Shown here one piece after another: positions 34,618 to 43,855 of a stretch of DNA of 64,000 nucleotides. The position numbers and the translations under genes were made by a program. The stretch's first letter is position 1. Every line of letters begins with the position of its first letter. The notes below the pieces were generated by a model that saw nothing but the letters and a program-made list of their open reading frames with translations, was not told the origin of the DNA and made no database searches. This DNA is from Pseudomonas koreensis (lineage in GTDB: Bacteria; Pseudomonadota; Gammaproteobacteria; Pseudomonadales; Pseudomonadaceae), in the NCBI RefSeq assembly GCF_012986595.1, contig NZ_JAAQYM010000001.1, positions 124,001-188,000 on the forward strand. Reading direction: 5' to 3'.

Positions 34618-35309
34618 TACAGCTCTCCGCCAGCCTTCAATGCGGCGTAAAGGTATTCGGCGCGCTTCCAGTCTTCAAGCGTATCGATGTCCTGCACCAG
34701 GTAACGCGGCAGAATCACCGGCAGACTGGCGGGCGAATACAGCACCTCACCGCTCAACCAGGATTCGCTGCGGCCCCAATAGAACTGACCGGCATCCTGA
34801 AAGGCTTCGGGCAGATCCTGCGAACGGGTGTTGCGAAATTCGGGATACAACGCGCTGAGCGCGCCCTGCCCGTCCAGCGTCAGCGCCCGCTGTACCGGGA
34901 AACCAAAGTTGCACACGGAGAACGCAAAGGCTTTGTGCGGGTTCTGCTCCAGCAACTCAAATCCCTGGCGCAGATAACGCGCCTGCAACAACGGCGCGGT
35001 GGCATAGATGCAGCATGCGTAATCGTAGGCCGGGAGCTGCTGCAAGGCATGCACGATTACCGCCGCCGTGCCGGTAAAGTCATCAGCCAGCGCCGCCGGG
35101 CGCAGGAACGGTACTTGCGCACCGTGGGCCAGCGAAAGTTCGGCAATCTCGGCGTCGTCGGTACTGATCACGACCTGATCGAACAAGCCGCAATCCTGCG
35201 CCGCGCGGATCGAGCGGACAATCATCGGTATGCCGTCGAACGGCAACAGACTCTTGCGCGGGATGCGTTTGCTGCCGCCGCGGGCCGGAATGATTGCGAC
35301 ACTGTTCAA
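34617..35309 (-). CDS. pseF: CMP-pseudaminic acid synthetase PseF
   Basis: PseF activates pseudaminic acid with CTP. The 230-aa protein has the nucleotidyltransferase motif IIPARGGSKRIPRKS near the N-terminus, FDGIPMIVRSIRAAQ, and VISTDDAEIAELSLAHGAQV. The TTG at 35309 is chosen as start: it overlaps the methylase stop (TTGA) and gives the family-typical N-terminus. A TTG 24 nt upstream is possible. Confidence 0.92.
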   Translation of the reverse strand: MNSVAIIPARGGSKRIPRKSLLPFDGIPMIVRSIRAAQDCGLFDQVVISTDDAEIAELSLAHGAQVPFLRPAALADDFTGTAAVIVHALQQLPAYDYACCIYATAPLLQARYLRQGFELLEQNPHKAFAFSVCNFGFPVQRALTLDGQGALSALYPEFRNTRSQDLPEAFQDAGQFYWGRSESWLSGEVLYSPASLPVILPRYLVQDIDTLEDWKRAEYLYAALKAGGEL

Positions 35310-35926
35310 GGACGTTTTTCCAGCAGGAACCAAGTAATGTCGTCTACCGGAAATTGCGGATCACGGTGATAACCGAAGCCGTAGTCGAGCAAGTGCAGAT
35401 CGGGATAGCAATCAAGCATTTCCCCGGCGAAATCGCGCTTGAACAGCTTGCCGCTGTTGCCGCGATAGGACACCTCCACCGGCACAGGGTTGTAGTATTC
35501 GGCGATCAGGATGTAACGCTGGCTCAACTCATACAGCTGCGCATAGGCGGTAGGCAGCAGCTCGGGCGCCAGATGGATCAGCACGCCTTTGCTCAGGGTC
35601 AGGTCGTAACTGCGCTCGCGGGGAAAGTCGAACAACGAGCCGTGCCAGATCTGCGCGATGCCCAGTGCCCGCGCCTGAGCGCAGGCGCTTGCGTTGATCT
35701 CGACCCCGAACAGTTCACTCTGCGGCAGCAGTTGATGCAGCGCCTGCAGGTTGTTGCCGGCATTGGTACCCAACTCGACCACACTGTCGATGCGCCCGGC
35801 GCGGCTCAGAGCCTTGACGAACAACGCCAGATTGGCCGCCACCAGCGGCTGACCGACGTTGCGCTCCATGTACTGGTTGCCGAAATCGCCCTGCCAGAAT
35901 TTTTCCTGCTCACTCAGATCACGCAT
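35306..35926 (-). CDS. Pseudaminic acid biosynthesis-associated methylase
   Basis: A 206-aa SAM-dependent methyltransferase with the Rossmann motif VVELGTNAGNNLQAL (about 49-63), followed by SELFGVEINASACAQARALG and DLTLSKGVLIHL. It matches the small methylase family that accompanies pse genes (TIGR03587). It would methylate a pseudaminic acid intermediate or its derivative, adding O- or N-methyl groups, but the position is not known. It overlaps pseF by 4 bp and is 31 bp after pseC. Confidence 0.88.
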   Translation of the reverse strand: MRDLSEQEKFWQGDFGNQYMERNVGQPLVAANLALFVKALSRAGRIDSVVELGTNAGNNLQALHQLLPQSELFGVEINASACAQARALGIAQIWHGSLFDFPRERSYDLTLSKGVLIHLAPELLPTAYAQLYELSQRYILIAEYYNPVPVEVSYRGNSGKLFKRDFAGEMLDCYPDLHLLDYGFGYHRDPQFPVDDITWFLLEKRP

Positions 35927-35957
35927 TGCACAGTCTCATTCACCGCCGCAGCGGTAT

Positions 35958-37115
35958 TTATTCGGTCAGCCGGCGCAATTGCTCGACCACATGATCTTGT
36001 TGCTCATCACTGAGCAACGGATACAGCGGCAGGCTGATCGCCTCGGCGTAATAACGCTCGGCTTCGGGGAAATCGCCCTCTTCGAAACCCAGGTCGCGGT
36101 AGTACGGCTGCAAATGCACGGGAATATAGTGCAGGTTCACGCCGATGCCGGCCGCCCGCAAGCCTTCGAACACCTGACGGTGGGTCAGGCCGATGCGCTC
36201 GGTCTGCAGGCGCACCACGTACAGGTGCCAAGACGACTCTGCCTCCGCTTGAGCACTGGGCAAGGTCAGCGGCAGATACGCCAGCAAACGGTCGTAACGC
36301 GCCGCCAGTTCGCGGCGACGGGCGATGAACCCATCGAGTTTGGCCAGTTGTGACAGGCCCAACGCCGCCTGCAAATCGGTGATCCGATAGTTGAAACCCA
36401 GCTCGACCTGCTGGAAATACCACGGGCCGTGGCTGGGCTCGGTCATCTGTCGCGGATCACGGGTCATGCCGTGGCTGCGCAGGCGTTGCAAGCGCTCGGC
36501 CAGTTGCGGACGATTGGTCAGCACCATACCGCCTTCGCCACTGGTGATGATCTTCACCGGGTGGAAACTGAACACCGTCATCGCCGCAAATTCACAGCAA
36601 CCCACCGGCCGCCCGGCGTAGCGGGCACCCACGGCGTGCGCGGCATCTTCAATGACGGTGAAGTTGTAGCGCCCGGCCAGTTTGGCAATCTTGCGCATGT
36701 CGCAGCTCTGCCCGGAGAACGCCACCGCCACCAACACTTTTGGCAGCGTGCCGTCCTGCTCGGCCTGATCGAGTTTGGCTTCGAGGGCGAAGGCATCGAG
36801 GTTCCAGGTCAACGGATCGATGTCGACGAAATCCACGTCGGCGCCGCAATAGCGCCCGCAGTTGGCCGAGGCCAGAAAAGTGTTCGGCGTGGTCCACAAG
36901 CGATCGCCCGGGCCAAGGCCGGCAGCGAGGCAAGCAATGTGCAGTGCCGCCGTGGCGTTGCACACCGCAACCGCGTATTCCGCTTGGCAGCGTTCGGCCA
37001 TCGCCTGCTCGAAACGCTCGATGCTCGGGCCCTGGGTCAGCCAGTCCGATTGCAGGACCTCGACGACCGCATCGATGTCTGCCTGATCGACGCTCTGGCG
37101 ACTGTAGGGAATCAT
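35958..37115 (-). CDS. pseC: UDP-4-keto sugar transaminase PseC
   Basis: PseC is the PLP-dependent DegT/DnrJ/EryC1 aminotransferase making UDP-4-amino-4,6-dideoxy-L-AltNAc. The 385-aa protein has the internal aldimine Lys188 in VFSFHPVKIITSGEGG, with the motifs VCNATAALHIACLA and VIEDAAHAVGARYAG. Length is full. Its ATG overlaps the stop of the pseB remnant by 4 bp (ATGA), so the deleted pseB still feeds its translation. Confidence 0.94.
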   Translation of the reverse strand: MIPYSRQSVDQADIDAVVEVLQSDWLTQGPSIERFEQAMAERCQAEYAVAVCNATAALHIACLAAGLGPGDRLWTTPNTFLASANCGRYCGADVDFVDIDPLTWNLDAFALEAKLDQAEQDGTLPKVLVAVAFSGQSCDMRKIAKLAGRYNFTVIEDAAHAVGARYAGRPVGCCEFAAMTVFSFHPVKIITSGEGGMVLTNRPQLAERLQRLRSHGMTRDPRQMTEPSHGPWYFQQVELGFNYRITDLQAALGLSQLAKLDGFIARRRELAARYDRLLAYLPLTLPSAQAEAESSWHLYVVRLQTERIGLTHRQVFEGLRAAGIGVNLHYIPVHLQPYYRDLGFEEGDFPEAERYYAEAISLPLYPLLSDEQQDHVVEQLRRLTE

Positions 37116-37423
37116 ACCGCGAGCTTCGCATGCAGGTCGGCGTTCTGCCTGATCGACAGGAAGTGCGGGTTATTGGCAGCGACGCGCACCACGTAGTCAA
37201 TGCCGCGCATGGCCTGACGCAGACGGTCAGCGCCGCGCACGTCACCGAGAAAGTAACGCATGCACGGCGCGTTGAACGTCTGCTGCATTTCGTACTGCTT
37301 GAGCTCATCGCGGGAGAACACCACCACGCGCTTGGGCTGGTACTGCTCAAGCAGACGGGCGATGAATTTGCGCCCGAACGAGCCGGTGCCGCCGGAGATG
37401 AAAATCGATTTACCGTTGAACAT
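37112..37423 (-). pseudogene. pseB: Internally deleted pseB (UDP-GlcNAc C5-inverting 4,6-dehydratase)
   Basis: A 103-aa ORF starting MFNGKSIFISGGTGSFGRKF with the NAD-binding Rossmann of PseB and continuing to RQAMRGIDYVV at about residue 78. Then the sequence jumps to VAANNPHFLSI and ends DLHAKLAV, which resembles the C-terminal end of PseB. PseB is about 330 aa, so roughly 230 codons, including the catalytic Y-x-x-x-K region, are missing. The frame is preserved and the ATG (after AGGAA) and the pseC-coupling stop are intact. It cannot be an active dehydratase. Confidence 0.85.
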
Positions 37424-37446
37424 GTGCTGATTCCTGTCCGGCACGC

Positions 37447-40362
37447 TTAAGCGAACAACTGTGTCCAGTTGATCGAGGCATTTTCACCCAAGGTAAAACC
37501 TTTGCCGTTAAGGGCCAGGTTGGCGTTGTAAGCCGGATCCTGCGCGAAGACATCGCTCCATTTTTCACGCAGTGCCGCCAATGCTTCCGGCGCCTGCGGC
37601 AGCTCGCCGGTATGGAGCACTTGCACCGCCGGCGTCCAAACAGTGAGGAAGCCGCACTGGCCTGCGCCAAGGCACAGGTCGACATCGCTGAAACCGTCAG
37701 CGAAGGTCACTTCGTCCAGACCGCCGAGAGCGTTGAACAGTTCTTTGCGCACCATCAGGCAAACCTTAGACACAGCCGAGTAGTTCTGCTCGACGGCCAA
37801 ACGTTGCATGTAACCTTCAGCCGCGTGTTTTTCGCCGATGAACGCCGACCCCACGCCTGCGTTCAAGCCAAGAATCAAGCCGGCCTGGGAAATCTTGCCG
37901 TCGCGATCAACCAGTTTGGCACCGACGACGCCGACTTCAGGACGCTGAGCCTGGTTGAGCAACGAATCGATCCAGTTCGGGTTAACCACCTCGCTGTCAG
38001 TGGCCAGCAGCACCAGGTACTCACCCTGCGCCTGCTCGCTGGCGGCGTTACACAGCGCCACTTCTCCGAGCGCCTGCCCGGCACGCAAGACATTGACTCG
38101 AGGATTGCGCAACTGGCCCAGCCAGTCGTTGACCGCCGCCGACTGATTCGGGTTGGCCGCCACCAGTAATTCATAACGGCTGTAGCGGGTTCTGAGCAGC
38201 ACGCCCTCTACGCAACGGCGCAGCGCTGGCAGGTCGTCACTGGCCGGCACAATAATCGACACCAGTGGCAGTTCGGTATGACGATAATCGACCTGCCAAG
38301 TGCCTGGTAGTGCCGAAGTGACTTTGGCCTTGTAGCCGCGATTGCCCAAATGACGCAGCAACGCCTGGCGCTCGTGGGCATTCTCTTGCAGCGCAGCCGC
38401 CTGGGTGATCAGGAGCGGCTCGTCGAGGTGCGCCAGACCGCCAAGACCGCCCTGCTCAATCAGGCGTAACAACAGGTCAAACTCCAGCGCCTTGCTGAAA
38501 TCGGCCTGATAACCGCCCGCTTCAAGGAAAACGTCCCGTCGAATCAGCCAGTGGCGCGCCATCAGCGATGGCACGCTTTGCAGCAAATCGAGGTTGAAAC
38601 CAGGGCGGAACACATCCAGCAACGCGCCGTTTTCAGTGCGCTGGATTTCGTCGGTGGCGACCGCACGAAGATCCGTGGCTGACATCAACTCCAGGCCAGC
38701 GCGCAACAGGCCGCCGGCGGTGAATTCATCGCCCACGTTGGCCAGCAGCAACCAGTCGCAGGGAGATTGCGCGGCGCTCTGGTTGAGTTTGTCGACGAAA
38801 TTGCCCGGCGTGACACGGACAAAGTGCAAGGTGTTTTGCGCGGTGGTCGCAGACTGTGGCTCGCCCGTGGTGAAGACCACAATTTTGAAGGCTTTGCTGT
38901 GCCCTTCGACAAGGCTGTCGAGGGTCACTTGCAGCTTGTCGATGTCGTTGTCCAGATCCAGCAGGAAAATGCCGAATTGTGGTCCGCCATTGTTCGCCGC
39001 CAGATGCGCGGCAACCAGCTTGGCCTGTTCAGCATCCGGCTTACGGGCTGCCATCCAGTCGAGCAAACGGCCTGAACGCATGTTGTTGAAGACCGGGTAG
39101 TGATCGACGTTCGACACGGCGTCAAGTCGCGCCGCCCACGCAGCCATTTCCTGCGCTTGATCTTCCTCGTCGAGCACTTGCAGTTGCTCGGCCAGACGCT
39201 TGACCACGCGGCGGTTGAACACGTTGATGTCATGGGCTTGCCACAGACGATCGAGGACACTTTCCGCCGTGTCGTTATTGCGTGACTGCAGCAGGTACTC
39301 CTGCCGGGTCCAGATGCCTTCGAGCTTTTCCAGTTGAATCCGGCCGGCCGGCACCGCGTGCAGCAGAAACTCGAACTGGGTCAGCAAGTCGAAAAAGCGC
39401 TGGTTGTAGAACGGCATCTCGACGTATTGCCGTGGCCCGAATTTGCGCTCTGGGGCCTTGGTCAGGGGGTTCCAGGCCGACTCGAAAATCACCTCGGCCG
39501 TCAACGCCCGCCCGGTAACCAGGCTGTCGGTCATGGCCGCGAAGCTTTCCAAGGCAAACGCCTTGCGCTGCGCCTGGTCGAGATCGTTGATACCCGTCGG
39601 CAGCGACGCGAGGAATTCGGCGAACGCTTCCCGCTCGGCCACTGACTTGGAATCGGTGTACGACAGCGCGTGATACACCTCGGTGTTGTGGTCGGAGAAA
39701 CCGACGTTGATCTCGCGCACGACATACGGAATCGGCAGGATGCGCGCCTTGGCGTTCGCCAGCAGGTAATAGGTGTGACCGATCTCCTGCCATTCGAAAC
39801 TGGTGCCCGCCGGCAATGCCGCGTACCAGTCCTGAATGATCGAAGTACGGCAAACGCCATAGAACGGCGGCACGTACTGATGCATGAACTCGAGGACCCG
39901 ATTCTCGGCGCGCTCCGACGCGTAGTCTTCGCAGATTTTCTTGTCGCGACGGTAGTAGGTGACGCTGCCTGCCAGCGCCAGGTACATCAGGCAGTAACCG
40001 TGGCATAAACCATAGTCACGGTTCGCTTCCAGGAAATTGACCGATTCAGCCAGCGACTCGTGCAGGATGAAGTCGTCGTCAGCGGCGAACACCATGTACG
40101 GTGTGGTCAGCTGCGCTACGCCGTAGGTCAGTTTGGCCTGCATGCCCCAGTAGGCGAATTGCGGCAGGTGCTGGTAATCGACCGCCGAAAAATCACCTTC
40201 CGGGCGCTCGGGAGACGAGTCCAGCACCAGAACCTTGCAAGGCAGGCTGCTGTAATACTGCAGCGCTCGACGCAGAAACGCCGGGCGGTTGTGGGTGATC
40301 AGTACCACCGTCAGCAACTCGCTCAATGGCAGCTTTTGTTCAGAAACAGACTTGCCTTGCAT
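37447..40362 (-). CDS. Large family-2 glycosyltransferase of the flagellin island
   Basis: A 971-aa multidomain glycosyltransferase; ATG at 40362 after GGGAGAAG. Domain 1 (about 1-320) is a GT-A-type domain with VVLITHNRPAFLRRALQYY and AADDDF. A middle domain (about 450-690; FGIFLLDLDNDIDKLQ...) looks like a degenerate or second GT2 fold. Domain 3 (about 700-930) is another GT2 domain with SIIVPASDDLPALRRCVEGV, LLATDSEVVNPNWIDSLLNQ and a D-x-D-type segment. The end (DPAYNANLALNG) matches the middle of the 1200-aa protein. Large glycosyltransferases of this kind (Fgt1/Fgt2, FgtA) glycosylate flagellin in P. syringae and P. aeruginosa. Confidence 0.9.
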   Translation of the reverse strand: MQGKSVSEQKLPLSELLTVVLITHNRPAFLRRALQYYSSLPCKVLVLDSSPERPEGDFSAVDYQHLPQFAYWGMQAKLTYGVAQLTTPYMVFAADDDFILHESLAESVNFLEANRDYGLCHGYCLMYLALAGSVTYYRRDKKICEDYASERAENRVLEFMHQYVPPFYGVCRTSIIQDWYAALPAGTSFEWQEIGHTYYLLANAKARILPIPYVVREINVGFSDHNTEVYHALSYTDSKSVAEREAFAEFLASLPTGINDLDQAQRKAFALESFAAMTDSLVTGRALTAEVIFESAWNPLTKAPERKFGPRQYVEMPFYNQRFFDLLTQFEFLLHAVPAGRIQLEKLEGIWTRQEYLLQSRNNDTAESVLDRLWQAHDINVFNRRVVKRLAEQLQVLDEEDQAQEMAAWAARLDAVSNVDHYPVFNNMRSGRLLDWMAARKPDAEQAKLVAAHLAANNGGPQFGIFLLDLDNDIDKLQVTLDSLVEGHSKAFKIVVFTTGEPQSATTAQNTLHFVRVTPGNFVDKLNQSAAQSPCDWLLLANVGDEFTAGGLLRAGLELMSATDLRAVATDEIQRTENGALLDVFRPGFNLDLLQSVPSLMARHWLIRRDVFLEAGGYQADFSKALEFDLLLRLIEQGGLGGLAHLDEPLLITQAAALQENAHERQALLRHLGNRGYKAKVTSALPGTWQVDYRHTELPLVSIIVPASDDLPALRRCVEGVLLRTRYSRYELLVAANPNQSAAVNDWLGQLRNPRVNVLRAGQALGEVALCNAASEQAQGEYLVLLATDSEVVNPNWIDSLLNQAQRPEVGVVGAKLVDRDGKISQAGLILGLNAGVGSAFIGEKHAAEGYMQRLAVEQNYSAVSKVCLMVRKELFNALGGLDEVTFADGFSDVDLCLGAGQCGFLTVWTPAVQVLHTGELPQAPEALAALREKWSDVFAQDPAYNANLALNGKGFTLGENASINWTQLFA

Positions 40363-40417
40363 AACTTCTCCCACGACCGGCGAAACCGCCCGAAAAACGC
40401 TTTGATGATGGAACTGA

Positions 40418-41152
40418 TTAACGAACCCGACGCAGATAACCATCCGAGGCTACGGTGATCAGCAACTTGTCCTGCATGTGCTGGTCGATCTCGAAATCGG
40501 CGTTCTCCTTGAGGTAGGCCCAGACCGCTGTTTTCGGGTTGTCACCCGGACCCCATGGACGATCCGGAAAGGCATCGGCCGGCATGTCTTCAACCACGGT
40601 ATCCATGACCACGCAGTAGCTGTCAGGCGAAACCAGTGGCGCGTAGAAACGTAGCTCTTCGAGGACGTGATCATGGGTATGGTTGGAATCGAGCACCACG
40701 ATGACTTTCTTGCCGGCGGCAGCCTGACGCACTTGTTCGACCACTGCCGGATCCAGGCTGGAACCTTCGATCATGCTGATGCGCTTGATCATCGGATGGC
40801 TTTCGATGGCTTCGCGGTTGTGCGCACGGATATCGCGATCAATGCCCAGCACTTCGCCGTGACCCTGCAATTCCAGCAACGAGGCGTAGTAGATGATCGA
40901 TCCGCCGTGGGCGATACCACACTCGATCACGAGATCCGGCTTGATCCGCCAGATCAGTTCCTGCATCGCCATCATGTCTTGCGGCAGTTGAATGATCGGA
41001 CGGCCCATCCACGAAAAGTGATAGGTGTATTTGTGCTTGGCCGACTGGTTGTAGAACTCCTGGGCCAGCGCCTTCAAGTCCTTGTCCTGGCCTTGGGCAA
41101 TCACTTCGGCCTGGCACTCCGCCTCGAAGGCTTTGATTACGTTATCGCTCAT
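40418..41152 (-). CDS. Cephalosporin-hydroxylase-like (CmcI family) methyltransferase
   Basis: A 244-aa CmcI/rhamnosyl O-methyltransferase family protein. The SAM-binding region is IKPDLVIECGIAHGGSIIYYASLLELQ (kept short here: LVIECGIAHGGS) with GEVLGIDRDIRAHN and VIVVLDSNHTHDHVLEELR, typical metal-dependent residues (Asp and His). Despite the historical family name, members in glycan loci are sugar O-methyltransferases. It lies between the epimerase and the 971-aa glycosyltransferase, so its substrate is probably a sugar of the flagellar glycan. Confidence 0.82.
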   Translation of the reverse strand: MSDNVIKAFEAECQAEVIAQGQDKDLKALAQEFYNQSAKHKYTYHFSWMGRPIIQLPQDMMAMQELIWRIKPDLVIECGIAHGGSIIYYASLLELQGHGEVLGIDRDIRAHNREAIESHPMIKRISMIEGSSLDPAVVEQVRQAAAGKKVIVVLDSNHTHDHVLEELRFYAPLVSPDSYCVVMDTVVEDMPADAFPDRPWGPGDNPKTAVWAYLKENADFEIDQHMQDKLLITVASDGYLRRVR

Positions 41153-41217
41153 TGTCCGGTCTCACTGAAAAGTCATTTGATAGTCACGCTGCCCAAGGGC
41201 ATTCGCCTGAAGGCGCA

Positions 41218-42075
41218 TCAGTTGATGCGTTGCGCCTCAAGTAAGTGTTGCAATCGGTCGACCACGGCCCAGAACGCCAAGGGCTCGTGTGTCGGATAGG
41301 GGTAATGCCCCAGGTTCAAATTGATCGAAGCGCCGCGCTCGCTCACGCGATGCTCGACCAGTGCTCTTACCGAAACCGGCTGACCGCTGGCGCAATTGAT
41401 CACGCCGTTGAAGTCGTGTTTGTGCAGGATCGCGGCGAGGTAACCGGCAGCACTTTCAATAGCCAGAAAATCGCGCAATTGCTCGCCGGCCGACATGTTG
41501 AACGTGGGCTCACCGGCATCGATTGCGCGATCCAGAGCCGCCAACAGACTGTTGGGGTTCTGCCCTTCGCCATGCAGATAAAACAGGCGCGCCCACTGCA
41601 ATGTGAATGCTTGTTCCTGCTGCAAATTTTGCAAGAACAGGTGCAGCGTGTGTTTGGCCAAGCCGTAGGGATTGCTCGGCTGTGGCTCGGTGCTTTCGCT
41701 GAGTGGCCCACTTTGCATGCCGTACTCGAAACAGGTGCCGGTGACCAGAACCTGCTGCACACCGGCCTCGACCGCACCTTTGATAAAGCGGTAGTCGGCC
41801 ATCAGGTTGTGCTCGAAATGGAACAGCGCCCGGTAGTTAGGCAGCCCGGGCCAGGCCAGATGCGCCAGCACGTCGACGCCAGCGGTCAGCGCAGCGATAT
41901 CCAGTTCAGCTGCGTGAATATCCGCCGCGACGAATTCGACGTCGTTGATCCACGGCATGCTCGCCGCAGTTTCTGCGTTACGTGCCACCGCACGCACGGT
42001 GCAGCCACGCGCGAGCAACGCCGCGACCAGATGCCGGCCGACGAAGCCCGTGGCCCCGGTTACCAGCACCTTCAC
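41218..42075 (-). CDS. NAD-dependent epimerase/dehydratase (probable 4-ketoreductase)
   Basis: A 285-aa short-chain dehydrogenase/reductase of the extended type. The Rossmann motif is VTGATGFVGRHLVAALLARG (residues 5-24) and the Y-x-x-x-K pair is in NPYGLAKHTLH (about 137-147). In the context of RfbF/RfbG, a 3,5-epimerase and a C-methyltransferase, it most likely reduces the 4-keto group of the CDP-sugar. Its ATG overlaps the methyltransferase stop by 4 bp upstream in the same operon. Confidence 0.85.
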   Translation of the reverse strand: MKVLVTGATGFVGRHLVAALLARGCTVRAVARNAETAASMPWINDVEFVAADIHAAELDIAALTAGVDVLAHLAWPGLPNYRALFHFEHNLMADYRFIKGAVEAGVQQVLVTGTCFEYGMQSGPLSESTEPQPSNPYGLAKHTLHLFLQNLQQEQAFTLQWARLFYLHGEGQNPNSLLAALDRAIDAGEPTFNMSAGEQLRDFLAIESAAGYLAAILHKHDFNGVINCASGQPVSVRALVEHRVSERGASINLNLGHYPYPTHEPLAFWAVVDRLQHLLEAQRIN

Positions 42076-43298
42076 AGGACTTTCAACTCAGGCACGGCGA
42101 TCACGAAGCGTCCGTCCCACTGCCGTACTTGCGCCAGTTGCTGACTGACTTCGTGCAGCAGGTTCCACGGCAGCACCAACACGTAGTCGGGCTTTTCGAT
42201 ATCGATCTGCGCCGGCGCGACAATCGGGATCCGACTGCCCGGCAGGAACTTGCCTTGCTTGTGCGGGTTGGCATCGGCCACCCACGCCAGCAGGTCCGGT
42301 TTGACCCCGGCGTAGTTGAGCAAGGTGTTGCCCTTGGCTGCCGCGCCGTAACCGACCACACGCTTGCCGTCGGCCTTGGCCTGCAACAGAAAGCGCAGCA
42401 GCTCATGCTTGATGCGTTCGGCAGCCGGCGCGAGGGTCGCGTAGTACTCAGGCGTTTTCACTCCGGCATCGAGCTCGGCCTGCAGCTGTTGCTGCACCGC
42501 CGGCTGCACCGCGCGACGCTGACCGTCCTGGCGCTGCACGAACACCCGCAGCGAACCGCCATGAGTGCTCAACTGGCTGACGTCGAACACTTCCAGACCG
42601 TTGCGCTCGCACAGGGCCTGCACGGCGGTCAGCGACAGGTAGGAATAGTGTTCGTGATACAGGGTGTCGAACTGCGCACCGGCCATCAGCGTCAGCAGTT
42701 GCGGAAATTCGAAAGTGGCGACGCCGGTCGGCTTGAGCAGCGAGGCGAAACCACCGAGGAAATCATTGATGTCCGGCACATGCGCAAGCACGTTATTGGC
42801 CGCCATCAGGTCGGCGCCCCAGCCTTCGCTTTTCAGCTGTGCGGCGCTGTCGCGACCGAAGAACACTTCACGAATCTCCAGACCCTTTTCCCGCGCCGCT
42901 TGCGCGGTGCTGCGGGTCGGCTCGACGCCCAGGCACGGGATACCGCGAGCAGCGACGTACTGCAGCAGATAACCGTCGTTGGCCGCGATTTCAACCACAC
43001 GGCTGTCGGCGTTCAAATCAAAGCGTTCGACCATCTCGGCGACATAGCGCTCGGCATGGGCCAGCCAGGTGCTGGAGAACGAACTGAAATAGGCGTACTC
43101 GGCGTCGAACAGGCTGTCGGCGCGGGTGTAATCCTCGGTCTGTACCAGCCAGCATTGCTGGCACACGGCGACCTTCAGCGGCACCCATTGCTCGGCCTGT
43201 TCCAGGCGCTCGGCGTGCACGTAGGCGTTGGACGGTGGCGAGGTGCCGAGATCGATCAGCGGCAGGCTCAGCGGTGCGGCGCACCCACGGCAGTTCAT
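42072..43298 (-). CDS. Sugar C-methyltransferase (NovU/TylC3-like)
   Basis: A 408-aa protein with a Cys zinc-binding N-terminal motif (CRGCAAPL ... CQQCWLVQ, about 3-55), a SAM-binding Rossmann domain (about 90-200; VVEIAANDGYLLQYVAARG) and the C-terminal domain (about 250-408; VVGYGAAAKGNTLLNY). These three modules together define the NDP-hexose C-methyltransferases of antibiotic sugar pathways. It would add a carbon-bound methyl, probably at C3, of the CDP-4-keto-6-deoxy sugar. Overlaps neighbours by 4 bp on both sides. Confidence 0.88.
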   Translation of the reverse strand: MNCRGCAAPLSLPLIDLGTSPPSNAYVHAERLEQAEQWVPLKVAVCQQCWLVQTEDYTRADSLFDAEYAYFSSFSSTWLAHAERYVAEMVERFDLNADSRVVEIAANDGYLLQYVAARGIPCLGVEPTRSTAQAAREKGLEIREVFFGRDSAAQLKSEGWGADLMAANNVLAHVPDINDFLGGFASLLKPTGVATFEFPQLLTLMAGAQFDTLYHEHYSYLSLTAVQALCERNGLEVFDVSQLSTHGGSLRVFVQRQDGQRRAVQPAVQQQLQAELDAGVKTPEYYATLAPAAERIKHELLRFLLQAKADGKRVVGYGAAAKGNTLLNYAGVKPDLLAWVADANPHKQGKFLPGSRIPIVAPAQIDIEKPDYVLVLPWNLLHEVSQQLAQVRQWDGRFVIAVPELKVL

Positions 43299-43855
43299 AG
43301 ACGCACTCCAGCAAAGTGTTGATCGAGCGCGGGATGGCTGGAATCACGCGCTGACAAATTATTGACAGGCAACGGCCAGGCAATCGCCAGCCGTGGATCG
43401 TTCACCGACAAGCCGCCCTCATGCTCCGGCGCGTAATCGGCGCTGTGCAGATAAAGCAGCTCGGCGTCGTCGGTCAGGGTCTGGAAGCCGTGAGCAAAGC
43501 CGGCCGGGATCAACAGGCTGCGACCGTCACCAGCCTTCAGATGCTCGGCGTGCCAGTGCAGAAAAGTCTCGGAGTCCGGGCGCAGATCCACCGCCACGTC
43601 CCACACTTCACCGCGCAGGCAGGTGATCAGCTTGGCTTCCGGGGCGCTGGCATTCTGGTAATGCAGACCGCGCACACTGCCCTTCTCGCGGGTGCAGGAA
43701 TGGTTGATCTGGCGAATGTGAAATTCACTGCCGAACGCGCTCAGGCTGCCCTCGCAGAACAGTCGGGCGAAGTGTCCGCGCTGATCTTCGAAACGCTTGT
43801 GCTGGACGCTGAACAATCCGGCCAGCGGCAACGCCTTCAAGGAAAACTCGCTCAC
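43295..43855 (-). CDS. dTDP-4-dehydrorhamnose 3,5-epimerase family protein
   Basis: A 186-aa RmlC-type cupin. The signature FHIRQINHSCTREKGSVRGL-HYQ carries the catalytic His in RGLHYQ, and WDVAVDLRPDSETFLHWHAE and IPAGFAHGFQTLTDDAELLY are family motifs. In this cluster it acts on a CDP-linked 4-keto sugar rather than dTDP, epimerising C3 and/or C5. It overlaps the C-methyltransferase by 4 bp and the dehydratase by 4 bp. Confidence 0.87.
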   Translation of the reverse strand: MSEFSLKALPLAGLFSVQHKRFEDQRGHFARLFCEGSLSAFGSEFHIRQINHSCTREKGSVRGLHYQNASAPEAKLITCLRGEVWDVAVDLRPDSETFLHWHAEHLKAGDGRSLLIPAGFAHGFQTLTDDAELLYLHSADYAPEHEGGLSVNDPRLAIAWPLPVNNLSARDSSHPALDQHFAGVRL

